From Nitrospirota bacterium (GTDB taxonomy: Bacteria > Nitrospirota > Thermodesulfovibrionia > UBA6902), in the NCBI GenBank assembly GCA_016207885.1, contig JACQZE010000003.1, positions 124,001-188,000 of the forward strand: 64,000 bases of DNA, written 5' to 3'. Positions 1 to 9,435 of this stretch are shown here, piece after piece; position 1 is the first letter of the stretch, and the number at the start of each line of letters is the position of its first letter. The notes beneath the pieces are model-generated. The model was not told the DNA's origin and did not search any database. It saw nothing but the letters and a program-made list of their open reading frames with translations. Made by a program: the position numbers and the translations under genes.

Positions 1-3000
1 TATATAAATTCCGTATCTCATATCCTCGCCCATCTAATGTGCCTGTGAATTCCGTCCCGCCATTCCCGATCGGATCAAAACCTGATCCTCCATTCCAATT
101 CACGGTATCCGAACAATCTATATCCTGCATTAAAGCATAATCCGCGCTTAGATTGTTCTGAATGTTTTGAAGCTCTGTGCAAGTTGAAATAGTCAAAGTA
201 TCAAAATCCCAGTTGAGGTTATTAACGCTGTCGGTACAGTCCAGGCACCTTAAAAGAACTCCACCTGATGCATTGCTGTCCTTGACATCAAGGTATTCCA
301 AACTCTGACTGCCATTCGCTCCAAGATTAAGGTTGAATTGCGTCGGAGACGCACTGCTTCTCAATGAGAGCAGATTATTATTAACCCCTTTTAATGTTAA
401 TGAATGTGTTATGGTCTGGGTTGTCGCAGCCTCAAAGGTCAGAGTTCTTGCTGATGCTGTTGTTTTTTCCAGGTTGTAGAATGTTGTGGAGCCGATTAGG
501 CTTTGATCAGTACCGGTCAACTTAACCGTTGATTCGCCATAGGTAAAGGTTCCTGAGTTTTGCCAGTTACCTGTCACATTCCAGAGAGAATGCCCCGGAG
601 TTAGAATGTTGCCGTTAACATCCGTATAACCATCAACTAACGTAGAGCCAGCCTTTATTATCATCGTTGGAACTGTATAAGTGGCTGAACCTGTTATAAA
701 TGTTGTTGGATTGGTTGTCGTCTTTCCAACAACAAACATATTGCCGGTTGAATTGATCGGGATATTATTTACAGAATTATCCAGTTTTGTCGTGCCTGTG
801 TCATAAGTATCAAAAAGCCCTATATATTTATTTGTTGTGAATACGGCTCCGACAGGGCCCAAGACCCCTCTGGGAATTCCTACATACGGGAAAAGCTCAG
901 GACTCCCAATATAGACCGGCACATAATATGTGGTGGCTGTTACTGGAGCGTTTGTGGAAAGAGTTCCATCAATCTTGTTCAGTATCCTCCAGAAAAAATA
1001 CCCTGAACCATCAATTATTCCATTATTTATTATGTGCCCGCCATTAGATATGTTATTACTGTCATCGCTTGTCTCTTTCCAGAAGCTGCCGTTAACGGTT
1101 AATTTCCCCTCTGTACGTATTGTGAGGTTGCCTGTCCTGCCAAGCTTTAGACACTTGGTACTTGGCACTGTCAAATATGACGATGAGGTCTGGTCATTAC
1201 CAATGGTTAAATCATGGCCGACCATAAATGAAGGCAGGGCTGATACCCCTCCTTCAACAATTATATTGTAAAATCTTGTCCCTCCAAATGTTCCGATGCT
1301 GTAAGGATTAACTGTCTTGCCTGTGCCTGTTAATTTAACGGTACTCTGTCCATAGTTAAATGCAGTAGCTGACGCTGACGAATTCCAGTTTCCCGCTACC
1401 GTAATCATTGGTGTTCCAATTGATGCATTAAGTGTGCCATTGATTGTTACGTTGCCGTTGACTGTGAGGTCTTTGCCATTGAGTGTTAATGATCCGCCAG
1501 TGTTAATTATTAGATCATTGGTAACAGTTAAATTGGATCCACTTAAGTCTAATAAGCCACCGCTGTTTATTGTTAACGTTTTCATTGTTCTATATTGATC
1601 AAGCGTTGGATCGAAGGCTACAGTATTGTCTACATCAGGAATTATTATGCTATCGCCCTGGTTAGGCACAATACCCAAATCCCAGTTGTTCAGATCGCTC
1701 CAATTAGTTGATTCCGAGCCGTCCCATGTGACAGTGATAGAACATGTAACAGGAGTGCTTCCTGCGTCTAATGGGTTAGTGCCGCATATGTTCTCACGAA
1801 TATCGCTATAGCCATCCCCGTCATCATCTGTATCTATACAATCCGCTGTACCATCACCGTCGCTATCCGTATCCACCACTCCACAACCACATGCTCCCGG
1901 CTCTGTCTTTGCAGGATCATCATCACAGGTTTCATCGGCATCACCATAACCATCCCCATCACTATCACTATCACTAACAAAGGCCCAGTTTGTGTTGTTA
2001 TACCTATTAATACAATTTAAACAATCTAACTGCTGGCCACCTGTTGCATTACTGTCCTGGACATCAAGGTATTCAAGGCTCTGCGTGCCGCTCTGGGCTT
2101 TAAGATCATATTGCTGACCCGTCGCATTGCTTCTTAATAAAAGCAATTGACCTATGGCGCCTTTTAAGATTAATGAATGAGTAACGGTTTGGACAGCAGT
2201 ATTATCAAAAGTTAAGGTAGCTGCTGAACTCACTGTCTTAGTTAAATCATAAAACGTATTTGAACCTAAGATAGTCTGGTTTGTCCCGTTTAATGTTACC
2301 GTGGATGTTCCTGCGTAAAACCTGCTGTTAACGGCTTTGTTCCAGTTGGTTTTAACAAACCACGTTGAGTTCTGGGCTTCTAATGTGGATGGAGTAATGG
2401 TATTGGCAAATCCTACGCCTCCGCCTAAGGTATAAACAGCAGAGCCTGCTTTAAGCGTTGCGGGGTTGCAGTCAGGATTCCAGTCCCAACTTCCTCCTAT
2501 GATTACTCCATTCGTTAATGCAACAGGAATATTAAAATAAGAGTTGTCCAGAATTATCTCTCCATTATCAACTGTAACACTTTGCAGGAATAATGATTTA
2601 CTCTTAAAGACAGCTCCGGAAGGGCCTAAAACTGCAGTGGCGGTAGTGCCTGCCCCAGACCAATTGAAAACATATACAAGTAAACTGCCGTAGTCCATCG
2701 CAGTAACCGGTGCATGAATAGAGTTTTTTGCCACTCTCCATAACACTGACCCTGTACCGTTGATTGTCCCTGTTTTAATAATATGCGACGAACTGTCATT
2801 AACCTCTATTGCGAGATTGCCGTTTACAGTCAACGTCCCATTAATTGCGATGTTCCCTGTTACTGTTAAATACTTGCCGTTGACTACATTAAGGATTCCA
2901 CCGCTTTCTATGGTAAGGCTTTTAATCTTCCTGTTTATATCAAGGACAGGGTATTGGTTGGTTATACTATACGGAATTATCACATCTTGATAGTAGAAAG

Positions 3001-5683
3001 AAGGAACAATACCTTCTTCCCAATTATTCTCATTACTCCAGTCAGTAGACACTTCTCCGGTCCAGGTAAAAACAACTGGGCAGCTTGAACTTTCATCAAT
3101 AACGCCATCACAATTATTATCAATGCCGTCACCGCATGTCTCAGCAACACCGGGTTTAAAAGCAGAGTTTGCATCATCGCAATCACCGGCATTTACTGCA
3201 TAACCTATAGGCGGAAGCCCGTTGTGAGGGCAGTCCCTGACCTCAGATACAGGATCTCCGTAACCGTCCCCATCAAAATCACGGTAATACGACGTCATGC
3301 ATGTGGATTCAAAAGTTCCAGTATAAGGGGTTAGTGTAATAGGACTTCCATCATGGTCAAAGGTGACATCTTCAGGATACGGGTTAAGATAAAGCACTCC
3401 ATTATCAAATGTCCGCATCCAGTAATCAAAGTTGCCATCGTTATTTATATCATTCTTATGCATACCATCAAGAGGCACCCCAAGTTTTTCCTTGTATACT
3501 TCAGGCAGCAATGACGAGTCATCGCTGTTAATGGCATGTCCAGTAATATGGGCATTTGCCATTGCCGCAAAATACGTATAAAACTCTCTATAAAGATCGT
3601 CAGATCCGTTAGCCCGTTCTATCAACAAAAAATACCTTGTTGCATCCTGGTCGGTCCATGTAAGTATATCTTTCAAATAATTATCAACCATTTTTCGATT
3701 GTTAGCAGGAGAGTACTCGTAGTAGGTAGAATCTTCAATAGATTTGAGATAGCTGTTATTATCACCAATAATCCCTTTGAGATAATCTTCTCTCAAAAGC
3801 CCGTCCAGCATCCGATGCTGAATATTATTTCCATCAGTATAATGATAGAAATGTTGAATAAGCCCGGGAAGGTTGGATTCGCTGGCGCCGTTTGCTATGA
3901 TAATGGCATCTGGGTTTTTCAAACGAATTCCCTGAACAACCGCTTTTAGCCCATTCAGCCAATTATTATCAAGTGTATTTAAATCATCCGGTTTGCCGTC
4001 TCCGTCCGCATCTATCTTACCGTCGCTTATCATGCTTGCTTTATATATAAAGTCATCGATTTCAAGGCCATCACCGTAAGGGTCATAAGATGGGTTGTAT
4101 GGGTCATCTTGGTCGTAATCTGGAGAAGTTGTATCAGGCGGGCTGTTATAAGAAGCTAATCTAATTATGCGTTTCTGTGCCTCTGATTTCGTATAATTCC
4201 CCCAAGAGGCAGTATCCACCCTATACTCATCTGGTGAATAAAGATAGGGTTTATCGCAAATGTCTTTGAGTTTTTTCTCTTCGCTCATGCTATCAGCCAG
4301 GCTGGAGTAAGGCAAAATGACAAGATTAGAATTCTGCTCCTTCAGGAAGCCTAATTCCTCTAATATGCTGGCCTCTTTTTGCGCTTCTGTCATTTCCTCC
4401 AAAGAAACCCTACCCTCCGGATTAACTATCAGCAAAGAATAATTCTCTTTTATTATACGAAGTCTTCTATTCTTCCATATGATACTCTCCAAATCGGGAT
4501 TATCAGGTCTAACAACATTGATAACACTATAATGAATATCGCCTGCAATGAGAGGGAAAGTCTTATTTGGATGACCTGTATAAGAATCAGGGTTAACCAG
4601 AGGTGAGGGACATTCTACTGTCCATGTACTCCCTCCGTAATCTATACTGCTGCCATTATCAGCGATGCGAACACAACCGCCTACAGAATTATTACCTGAG
4701 GCAGCTATAAGATAACCGATAGCGCTTCCGCTTCCAATATATACAGATTGACCTACCTCCATATCAACGTTATCAGTATTGAGTCTTACAGATTCACCAT
4801 TCAAATATCCCCGCACCACTAAATTTTTACCAACCTGCAGAATTTCATCACTACAGTCTTCGTCAAAACATCCTAATTCCCCTGTGCCGCCAGCACTTTC
4901 AGAAATAATGTTCAAGTTCGCATATGGATAATCAGTAACAGTAATAGGAGCGTCTGTGGATCCACCTGCTACCATATAAACAAAATCCCCTTCTAAAAGG
5001 ATATCCCCGTTATTTTCTAAATGAGGGCTGTAATCATCCGTAAACCTGTAAAATGAACCTTTGCCGCTTAGAACTGCACCTTCGTTAATTATCAAATTGC
5101 CTGCATAACCTACTCCGGCGTTTGAATTCAAGACAAGAGTGCCAGTAATAGTTAAATCATTTGCAACGCTAAGATGTTGATCTGGCGGATTAGTTTGAGT
5201 CCCTGAGATTATGCGTCCTGTATTTGCAATAGTAAGGTTATAAAATCTAGACTTTCCCCATAGAGTACCGGTCGTGTTTATTGGAGTGTTAAGTGTATTG
5301 CAACTGCCTGTAAGTACCACGGTACTCCCGCTATCTACACCACTCTGTTTATAGCTAAATATTCCTCCTGATGAATCCCAGTTACCCCCAACTGTTATCG
5401 TTGGAGTTCCAATTGAGGCATCCAATGTGCCAGTAATTAACACATCGCCATTTACAGATAGAGAAAAGCCATTTAGAATTAATGACCCGCTATTTTGTAT
5501 TTCTAAATTACCTGTAACAGTAAGACTGTCTACAAGTGTCACTGCTTCGCCCGATTGTATTATTAAATCACCGTATACAGTTTCAGCTAATGCTGTCTTA
5601 ATGCCTCCCAAAACAATAAAAAGAACAAGACACGCAAATAAAATTTTAATTCTGCTTAAGCAGTTCTTTATCTTATTTTTCAT
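1..5683 (-). CDS. Giant secreted multidomain repeat protein (5' part; C-terminus beyond window)
   Basis: One open frame runs from an ATG at 5683, preceded by a strong AGGAGGAG Shine-Dalgarno, to the left edge, giving at least 1,894 codons. I translated most of it by hand and checked that widely separated segments share the frame. It starts with a signal peptide (basic N-terminus, hydrophobic core, cleavage near residue 30 after ALA). Next come beta-rich repeats with phrases such as LTVNGNVTINGTL and LTGTNQT. Residues ~350-795 (4625-3300) look like a globular TIM-barrel-like domain, possibly of the GHL15 hypothetical glycosyl hydrolase type. A MopE/Stig-type metal-binding motif (GDCDD, ETCGDGIDNNCDG) follows at 3290-3100. 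After more repeats comes a thrombospondin-type-3-like Asp-rich stretch at 1980-1790 (DSDGDG, CGCGV). GLUG-like sequence (FTGTLDGRGYEIRNL) lies at the left edge. The role is unknown; a cell-surface or secreted Ca-binding adhesin or polysaccharide-acting protein is inferred. Confidence 0.85.
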   Translation of the reverse strand, partial: MKNKIKNCLSRIKILFACLVLFIVLGGIKTALAETVYGDLIIQSGEAVTLVDSLTVTGNLEIQNSGSLILNGFSLSVNGDVLITGTLDASIGTPTITVGGNWDSSGGIFSYKQSGVDSGSTVVLTGSCNTLNTPINTTGTLWGKSRFYNLTIANTGRIISGTQTNPPDQHLSVANDLTITGTLVLNSNAGVGYAGNLIINEGAVLSGKGSFYRFTDDYSPHLENNGDILLEGDFVYMVAGGSTDAPITVTDYPYANLNIISESAGGTGELGCFDEDCSDEILQVGKNLVVRGYLNGESVRLNTDNVDMEVGQSVYIGSGSAIGYLIAASGNNSVGGCVRIADNGSSIDYGGSTWTVECPSPLVNPDSYTGHPNKTFPLIAGDIHYSVINVVRPDNPDLESIIWKNRRLRIIKENYSLLIVNPEGRVSLEEMTEAQKEASILEELGFLKEQNSNLVILPYSSLADSMSEEKKLKDICDKPYLYSPDEYRVDTASWGNYTKSEAQKRIIRLASYNSPPDTTSPDYDQDDPYNPSYDPYGDGLEIDDFIYKASMISDGKIDADGDGKPDDLNTLDNNWLNGLKAVVQGIRLKNPDAIIIANGASESNLPGLIQHFYHYTDGNNIQHRMLDGLLREDYLKGIIGDNNSYLKSIEDSTYYEYSPANNRKMVDNYLKDILTWTDQDATRYFLLIERANGSDDLYREFYTYFAAMANAHITGHAINSDDSSLLPEVYKEKLGVPLDGMHKNDINNDGNFDYWMRTFDNGVLYLNPYPEDVTFDHDGSPITLTPYTGTFESTCMTSYYRDFDGDGYGDPVSEVRDCPHNGLPPIGYAVNAGDCDDANSAFKPGVAETCGDGIDNNCDGVIDESSSCPVVFTWTGEVSTDWSNENNWEEGIVPSFYYQDVIIPYSITNQYPVLDINRKIKSLTIESGGILNVVNGKYLTVTGNIAINGTLTVNGNLAIEVNDSSSHIIKTGTINGTGSVLWRVAKNSIHAPVTAMDYGSLLVYVFNWSGAGTTATAVLGPSGAVFKSKSLFLQSVTVDNGEIILDNSYFNIPVALTNGVIIGGSWDWNPDCNPATLKAGSAVYTLGGGVGFANTITPSTLEAQNSTWFVKTNWNKAVNSRFYAGTSTVTLNGTNQTILGSNTFYDLTKTVSSAATLTFDNTAVQTVTHSLILKGAIGQLLLLRSNATGQQYDLKAQSGTQSLEYLDVQDSNATGGQQLDCLNCINRYNNTNWAFVSDSDSDGDGYGDADETCDDDPAKTEPGACGCGVVDTDSDGDGTADCIDTDDDGDGYSDIRENICGTNPLDAGSTPVTCSITVTWDGSESTNWSDLNNWDLGIVPNQGDSIIIPDVDNTVAFDPTLDQYRTMKTLTINSGGLLDLSGSNLTVTNDLIINTGGSLTLNGKDLTVNGNVTINGTLNASIGTPMITVAGNWNSSASATAFNYGQSTVKLTGTGKTVNPYSIGTFGGTRFYNIIVEGGVSALPSFMVGHDLTIGNDQTSSSYLTVPSTKCLKLGRTGNLTIRTEGKLTVNGSFWKETSDDSNNISNGGHIINNGIIDGSGYFFWRILNKIDGTLSTNAPVTATTYYVPVYIGSPELFPYVGIPRGVLGPVGAVFTTNKYIGLFDTYDTGTTKLDNSVNNIPINSTGNMFVVGKTTTNPTTFITGSATYTVPTMIIKAGSTLVDGYTDVNGNILTPGHSLWNVTGNWQNSGTFTYGESTVKLTGTDQSLIGSTTFYNLEKTTASARTLTFEAATTQTITHSLTLKGVNNNLLSLRSSASPTQFNLNLGANGSQSLEYLDVKDSNASGGVLLRCLDCTDSVNNLNWDFDTLTISTCTELQNIQNNLSADYALMQDIDCSDTVNWNGGSGFDPIGNGGTEFTGTLDGRGYEIRNLY

Positions 5684-5885
5684 CACACTCCTCCTCTTTT
5701 TTATTTTATTATTATCAAAAACTCATTAATCAATAAGCTAACTTCAAACGATATGAGCGTAATTGTATACGTCTGCTTTTACCAAACTCAATAGACTTAT
5801 AGGGGTCATAAGGATTTTCTATATGCTTATGTTTGCAAATACAGGAACTGTTATGAGCCATTTCTTTGCTAAACAAATAAAATTG

Positions 5886-5891
5886 TATAAT
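5886..5891 (+). promoter_or_regulatory. Probable -10 box for the DUF4380-like gene
   Basis: A perfect TATAAT lies 26 nt before the ATG at 5918, with only a weak -35. It overlaps the upstream in-frame TTG at 5891, so that TTG cannot be the start of this transcript's coding region. This supports the ATG at 5918. The rest of 5684-5885 is AT-rich divergent intergenic DNA with no other clear element. Confidence 0.45.
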
Positions 5892-5917
5892 TGGATACCA
5901 TAAGAAGAAGAAATTTT

Positions 5918-6829
5918 ATGCCAAAAGTGACCATACAAAAAATATCATTCGCCGGTTGGGACAACTGCGTACAGATATCCAACGGCATCGTTGACCTTAT
6001 AGTGACGGCCGATGTCGGGCCGAGGATAATCAGATACGGGTTTATCGGCAAAGAGAACGAGCTTTGCGTTGTCGCTTCGACTAAAGGCATGACAGGCGGT
6101 GATGAATGGAGGATATACGGCGGCCATCGGTTATGGCACAGCCCTGAAGACAGAGTCCGCACATATCAACCTGATAACAAACCTGTTGCGTGGAAAGAAA
6201 TAAAAGACGGGATAAAGGTTTCACAGGATGTGGAAAGATTAACAGGCATAAAAAAAGAGATGGAGATCACACTTTCTGCTGACAGCACTGAAGTGCATCT
6301 GCTTCACAGGCTTATCAATAAAGGGAGTGCAAATGTCGTGTTCTCTGTCTGGAGCCTTACAGCGATGGCAACAGGAGGTAAAGAGATAGTTCCTGTCACA
6401 GGGCATGACACAGGCCTGCTGCCGAACCGTACTATCTCGCTCTGGCCTTACACAAAACTTAATGACCCGCGTCTGACACTCGGAGAAAAATATATCATCA
6501 TCCATCAGGATGCCGCAATTAAAGAGCCATTGAAGTTCGGCATACCAAATGAAAATGGGTGGGCCGCTTATTTTAATCATAACAACCTCTTTATCAAATA
6601 CCATGAACATCAGGCCGATGCCCTTTATCCTGATTTCGGAGTTTCTTACGAGACATACACAAATGACTTTATGCTTGAGATGGAAACACTCTCGCCGCTT
6701 ACGATTTTGGAATCCGGCAAAGCAGTTGAACATGCAGAAAGATGGGAACTCTTTAGTAACGTGCCAGCGCCTTCAAACAATGAAACAGAGATAGAAAATA
6801 TCCTTTCAGACAGGCTCCGCACCCGATAA
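5918..6829 (+). CDS. DUF4380-like protein, galactose-mutarotase-like fold
   Basis: The 303-residue protein begins MPKVTIQKISFAGWDNC. The ATG at 5918 was chosen because an AGAAGAAG purine stretch precedes it, and because the upstream TTG would sit inside the -10 box. The N-terminal pattern (W-x-N-C, then NG, then VTADVGPRIIRYGF and a short NEL) resembles DUF4380 proteins, which adopt the aldose-1-epimerase/mutarotase beta-sandwich. Conserved-looking His residues occur in GGHRLWHSPE (near residue 70) and KYHEHQAD (near 225). No signal peptide is visible, so it is probably cytoplasmic. It lies 47 nt before pilT, with which it could be co-transcribed, though no functional link is obvious. The substrate is unknown; a sugar or sugar-like ligand is only inferred from the fold. 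Confidence 0.7.
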   Translation: MPKVTIQKISFAGWDNCVQISNGIVDLIVTADVGPRIIRYGFIGKENELCVVASTKGMTGGDEWRIYGGHRLWHSPEDRVRTYQPDNKPVAWKEIKDGIKVSQDVERLTGIKKEMEITLSADSTEVHLLHRLINKGSANVVFSVWSLTAMATGGKEIVPVTGHDTGLLPNRTISLWPYTKLNDPRLTLGEKYIIIHQDAAIKEPLKFGIPNENGWAAYFNHNNLFIKYHEHQADALYPDFGVSYETYTNDFMLEMETLSPLTILESGKAVEHAERWELFSNVPAPSNNETEIENILSDRLRTR

Positions 6830-6876
6830 TAATAATTAAAGTTGAAAATTATCAGATAAACTCTTACAATTAACAC

Positions 6877-7986
6877 ATGTCAACTCAATCGTTATACGAC
6901 CTGCTTGAGATCCTTGTTAAAAAAGGCGGCTCAGACCTTCATATAAGTTCAGGGTCTCCTCCGCGTATGAGGATCGACGGCGAGCTCATTCCGGCAAATG
7001 ATATTATCCTTACTCCTGCTGATACAAAATCACTTTTGTACAGTGTTCTTACTGAGAAGCAGAAGAATAAGTTTGAAGAGACAAACGAACTTGACCTCTC
7101 TTTCGGCGTGAAAGGCCTTTGCCGTTTCAGGGCGAACATGTTCATGCAGAGGGGCGCGATGTCCGCGGCCTTAAGAACGATACCTTACGATATAATGCCG
7201 TTCGATAAACTCGGCCTGCCGTCAGTAGTAAGCGAAGAGTTCACGACAAAGCTCAGAGGCCTCATTCTTGTGACAGGCCCTACAGGCTCGGGCAAATCCT
7301 CAACGCTTGCCGCAATAATTGACAAGATCAACAAGGAGCACCAGGGGCATATCATAACTATTGAAGACCCGATAGAGTTCCTTCATAACCATCAGAAGTG
7401 CCTTGTAAACCAGAGAGAGGTGGGCTCAGACACAGCGTCATTCAAGAATGCTTTGCGGTACATCCTCAGGCAGGACCCTGATGTTGTCCTCATCGGTGAG
7501 ATGAGAGACCTTGAGACCGTTGAGGCCGCGCTTACCATCGCGGAGACAGGCCATCTTACCTTCGGGACACTTCATACCAATACTTCCGTGCAGACCATCA
7601 CGCGTATATTGGATATCTTCCCTACAGCCCAGCAGGCGCAGGTCAAGGTCCAGCTCTCATTCGTTCTTGAAGGCATAATATCCCAGAACCTCCTTGCCAA
7701 ACAGGGCGGCGGCAGGTGCATGGCTGCTGAAGTATTTGTGCCCACTCCCGGAATAAGAAACCTCATAAGAGAAGGAAAGATAGAACAGGTCTACTCAATG
7801 ATGCAGACCGGCCAGACCAAATACGGGATGCAGACCATGAACCAGGCTTTGCTCAAACTTTTCAGGGAAGGCAGCATCAATAAAGAGCAGGCGATCACCA
7901 CCTCTCCTTTGCCTGAAGAACTCGAAAAGATGATGGGAAGCGGCGCGGCAGGCATCAAGCCCGGAGGCAGTTCATTTCAGAGGTAA
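6877..7986 (+). CDS. pilT: Type IV pilus retraction ATPase PilT
   Basis: The 369-aa protein is a typical PilT length. The N-terminal PAS-like domain (SDLHISSGSPPRMRIDGEL) is followed by the RecA-like secretion ATPase core. Visible elements are Walker A GPTGSGKS at residues 134-141, the Asp box around ITIEDPIEF (160-168), Walker B DPDVVLIGEMRD (200-211), the His box ETGHLTFGTLHT (223-234) and the PilT-type GIRNLIREGK. PilT forms the hexamer that depolymerises type IV pili and powers twitching motility, acting at the cytoplasmic face of the inner membrane. No other pilus genes are in this window, so pilB, pilC and pilM-Q must lie elsewhere. PilU is an alternative paralogue, but the length and motifs favour PilT. 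Confidence 0.95.
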   Translation: MSTQSLYDLLEILVKKGGSDLHISSGSPPRMRIDGELIPANDIILTPADTKSLLYSVLTEKQKNKFEETNELDLSFGVKGLCRFRANMFMQRGAMSAALRTIPYDIMPFDKLGLPSVVSEEFTTKLRGLILVTGPTGSGKSSTLAAIIDKINKEHQGHIITIEDPIEFLHNHQKCLVNQREVGSDTASFKNALRYILRQDPDVVLIGEMRDLETVEAALTIAETGHLTFGTLHTNTSVQTITRILDIFPTAQQAQVKVQLSFVLEGIISQNLLAKQGGGRCMAAEVFVPTPGIRNLIREGKIEQVYSMMQTGQTKYGMQTMNQALLKLFREGSINKEQAITTSPLPEELEKMMGSGAAGIKPGGSSFQR

Positions 7987-8098
7987 CCCCGGCTAAAGGG
8001 CTCTCTCTTTTCCAAGCGGCAAATTATTTCCCGGCCTTACCTTCCTGAATATCCATATATCGCAGAAGTGTTTTATAATAACCGTGGCAATATTGAAT

Positions 8099-8728
8099 AT
8101 GGATATGGATAAATTTTTGAAGATATTTTGCAGGGCAGCGGCATTTGTATGCATATTCCTCATCTTTTATGCATGCAACAGGCATTTGGCCAGCTATGAA
8201 CTATATGTAACCGCTGACCTTGATGAAAGCTCTTTATCACTTAAAGGGAAGCGGGTTCTGGTCTACACAAAAAAGGAGACCGGCAACCTTATTCTTGAAG
8301 TAGAGACTGCTGAAAAGATAAAAAAAGCGCTTTCAGCACATGGCTATATTTCTGTTGATAATCTTAAGGATGCGGATTACATCCTGCTGTTTGAATACAG
8401 CATTGATAACGGCAAAGCCATATCATCCATTGAGAGCGGTTATATCCTAAACCCGGTTACCAAACATTTTGAGAAGAGCCGCAGCACAAATACTGATATC
8501 GAATACACCAAGCAGCTTACACTGAGGCTCTTCAGCGCCGAAAAGCTCTCCGACACTTCACAGCCCGTATGGACCGGAAAGGCTTATAATCACGATGCCG
8601 GTTCCAACCTCCGCAGAACAATTGATTACCTCGTAGTGGCGGCATTCGAACACTTTGGCGAAGAGACAGGGGAGGAGAAAATGCAGACCATTAATTCAGA
8701 GGATGAGAGGATCAAAAGCCTTAACTAA
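8099..8728 (+). CDS. Putative lipoprotein of unknown function
   Basis: The protein of about 209 residues starts MDMDKFLKIF and has a hydrophobic signal ending in a lipobox-like IFYAC, so it is probably lipidated and anchored to a membrane. The mature part is a mixed alpha/beta domain (KGKRVLVYTKKETGN, ADYILLFEYSID, QPVWTGKAYNHD) that recalls the DUF4136-like/LPS-assembly-accessory type of small lipoproteins. I cannot assign a family with confidence. An in-frame GTG at 8084 is an alternative start; neither start has a good Shine-Dalgarno. It stands alone between pilT and another secreted protein. Confidence 0.7.
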   Translation: MDMDKFLKIFCRAAAFVCIFLIFYACNRHLASYELYVTADLDESSLSLKGKRVLVYTKKETGNLILEVETAEKIKKALSAHGYISVDNLKDADYILLFEYSIDNGKAISSIESGYILNPVTKHFEKSRSTNTDIEYTKQLTLRLFSAEKLSDTSQPVWTGKAYNHDAGSNLRRTIDYLVVAAFEHFGEETGEEKMQTINSEDERIKSLN

Positions 8729-8847
8729 GCGTCCATCAGCAGCAAACCGCGTATAGTGTGCAAATATTTACAAACATAACTGATGTGTATTACTATTAAA
8801 AACAAAAAATTGGTACTATTCATAATACTGCAGCCAGGGGGATAGAA

Positions 8848-9381
8848 ATGAAAAAAACCTTCATTGTTTTGATTGCGGCCACAATTATTTTTTCTGTTGC
8901 AGGCATATCCTTTTCGGAAGAGATCGACCTCAGCAGCTGCAAAAGTGATACCATCGTAAAGGCCCCGGGCGGCAGTTTTGCGCAAATTTTCACAGGCCAA
9001 ACATTAGCCGGGCCGGAAATTCTCGGGCTGCCATCAAATCCGCTCACTCTTTCGCCTGTCGGGGATCTATATATACAAACACTCGGTAAAATAACCACGG
9101 TCTCTTCTGAAACGACATACACCGGCCCGCTGTCTGTACTGTTGGATAGCGATGCCACATCTCTCAGTTTCAACATGGGCCATGGCCAGCCGCCAAGCAC
9201 ATTAAAGATAGATTTTTTTGCGGCTGACGGTTCCCTGGTGCACTCTGTAACTCAGGAGATATATAAAGACTACAACACATACAGCTTTAAAGGTTTCGGC
9301 ACATTTCGGGGATTCAGCATACATAAAATCAATGACCCTGCAGGATTACGATTTCACAGTTTTAAATACAATTGTATTTAA
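8848..9381 (+). CDS. Secreted protein of unknown function
   Basis: The 177-aa protein has a clear Sec signal peptide (MKKTFIVLIAATIIFSVAG, cleavage near ISFS-EE) and a GGGGGA purine stretch just upstream of the ATG. The mature domain is small and beta-rich (GPLSVLLDSDATSLSFNMGHG, LKIDFFAADGSLVHS, TYSFKGFGTFRGFSIH). This pattern is like the jelly-roll ligand-binding or PEP-CTERM-associated extracellular domains, but it lacks a PEP-CTERM tail. Two Cys residues (near 37 and at the penultimate position) could form a disulphide. It is followed by a convergent ATPase gene. Function unknown. Confidence 0.7.
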   Translation: MKKTFIVLIAATIIFSVAGISFSEEIDLSSCKSDTIVKAPGGSFAQIFTGQTLAGPEILGLPSNPLTLSPVGDLYIQTLGKITTVSSETTYTGPLSVLLDSDATSLSFNMGHGQPPSTLKIDFFAADGSLVHSVTQEIYKDYNTYSFKGFGTFRGFSIHKINDPAGLRFHSFKYNCI

Positions 9382-9435
9382 GCGGAGGAGTTATAAGCAG
9401 CCCATTCTTTTCGTTTTAAATGTAGAATTGATTTG

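Noticed and set aside
1-5683. Periodic repeats that could suggest a CRISPR array or noncoding repeats
   Set aside because: The repeats are protein-level, in one continuous minus-strand frame with variable spacing and no constant direct repeat and spacer pattern.
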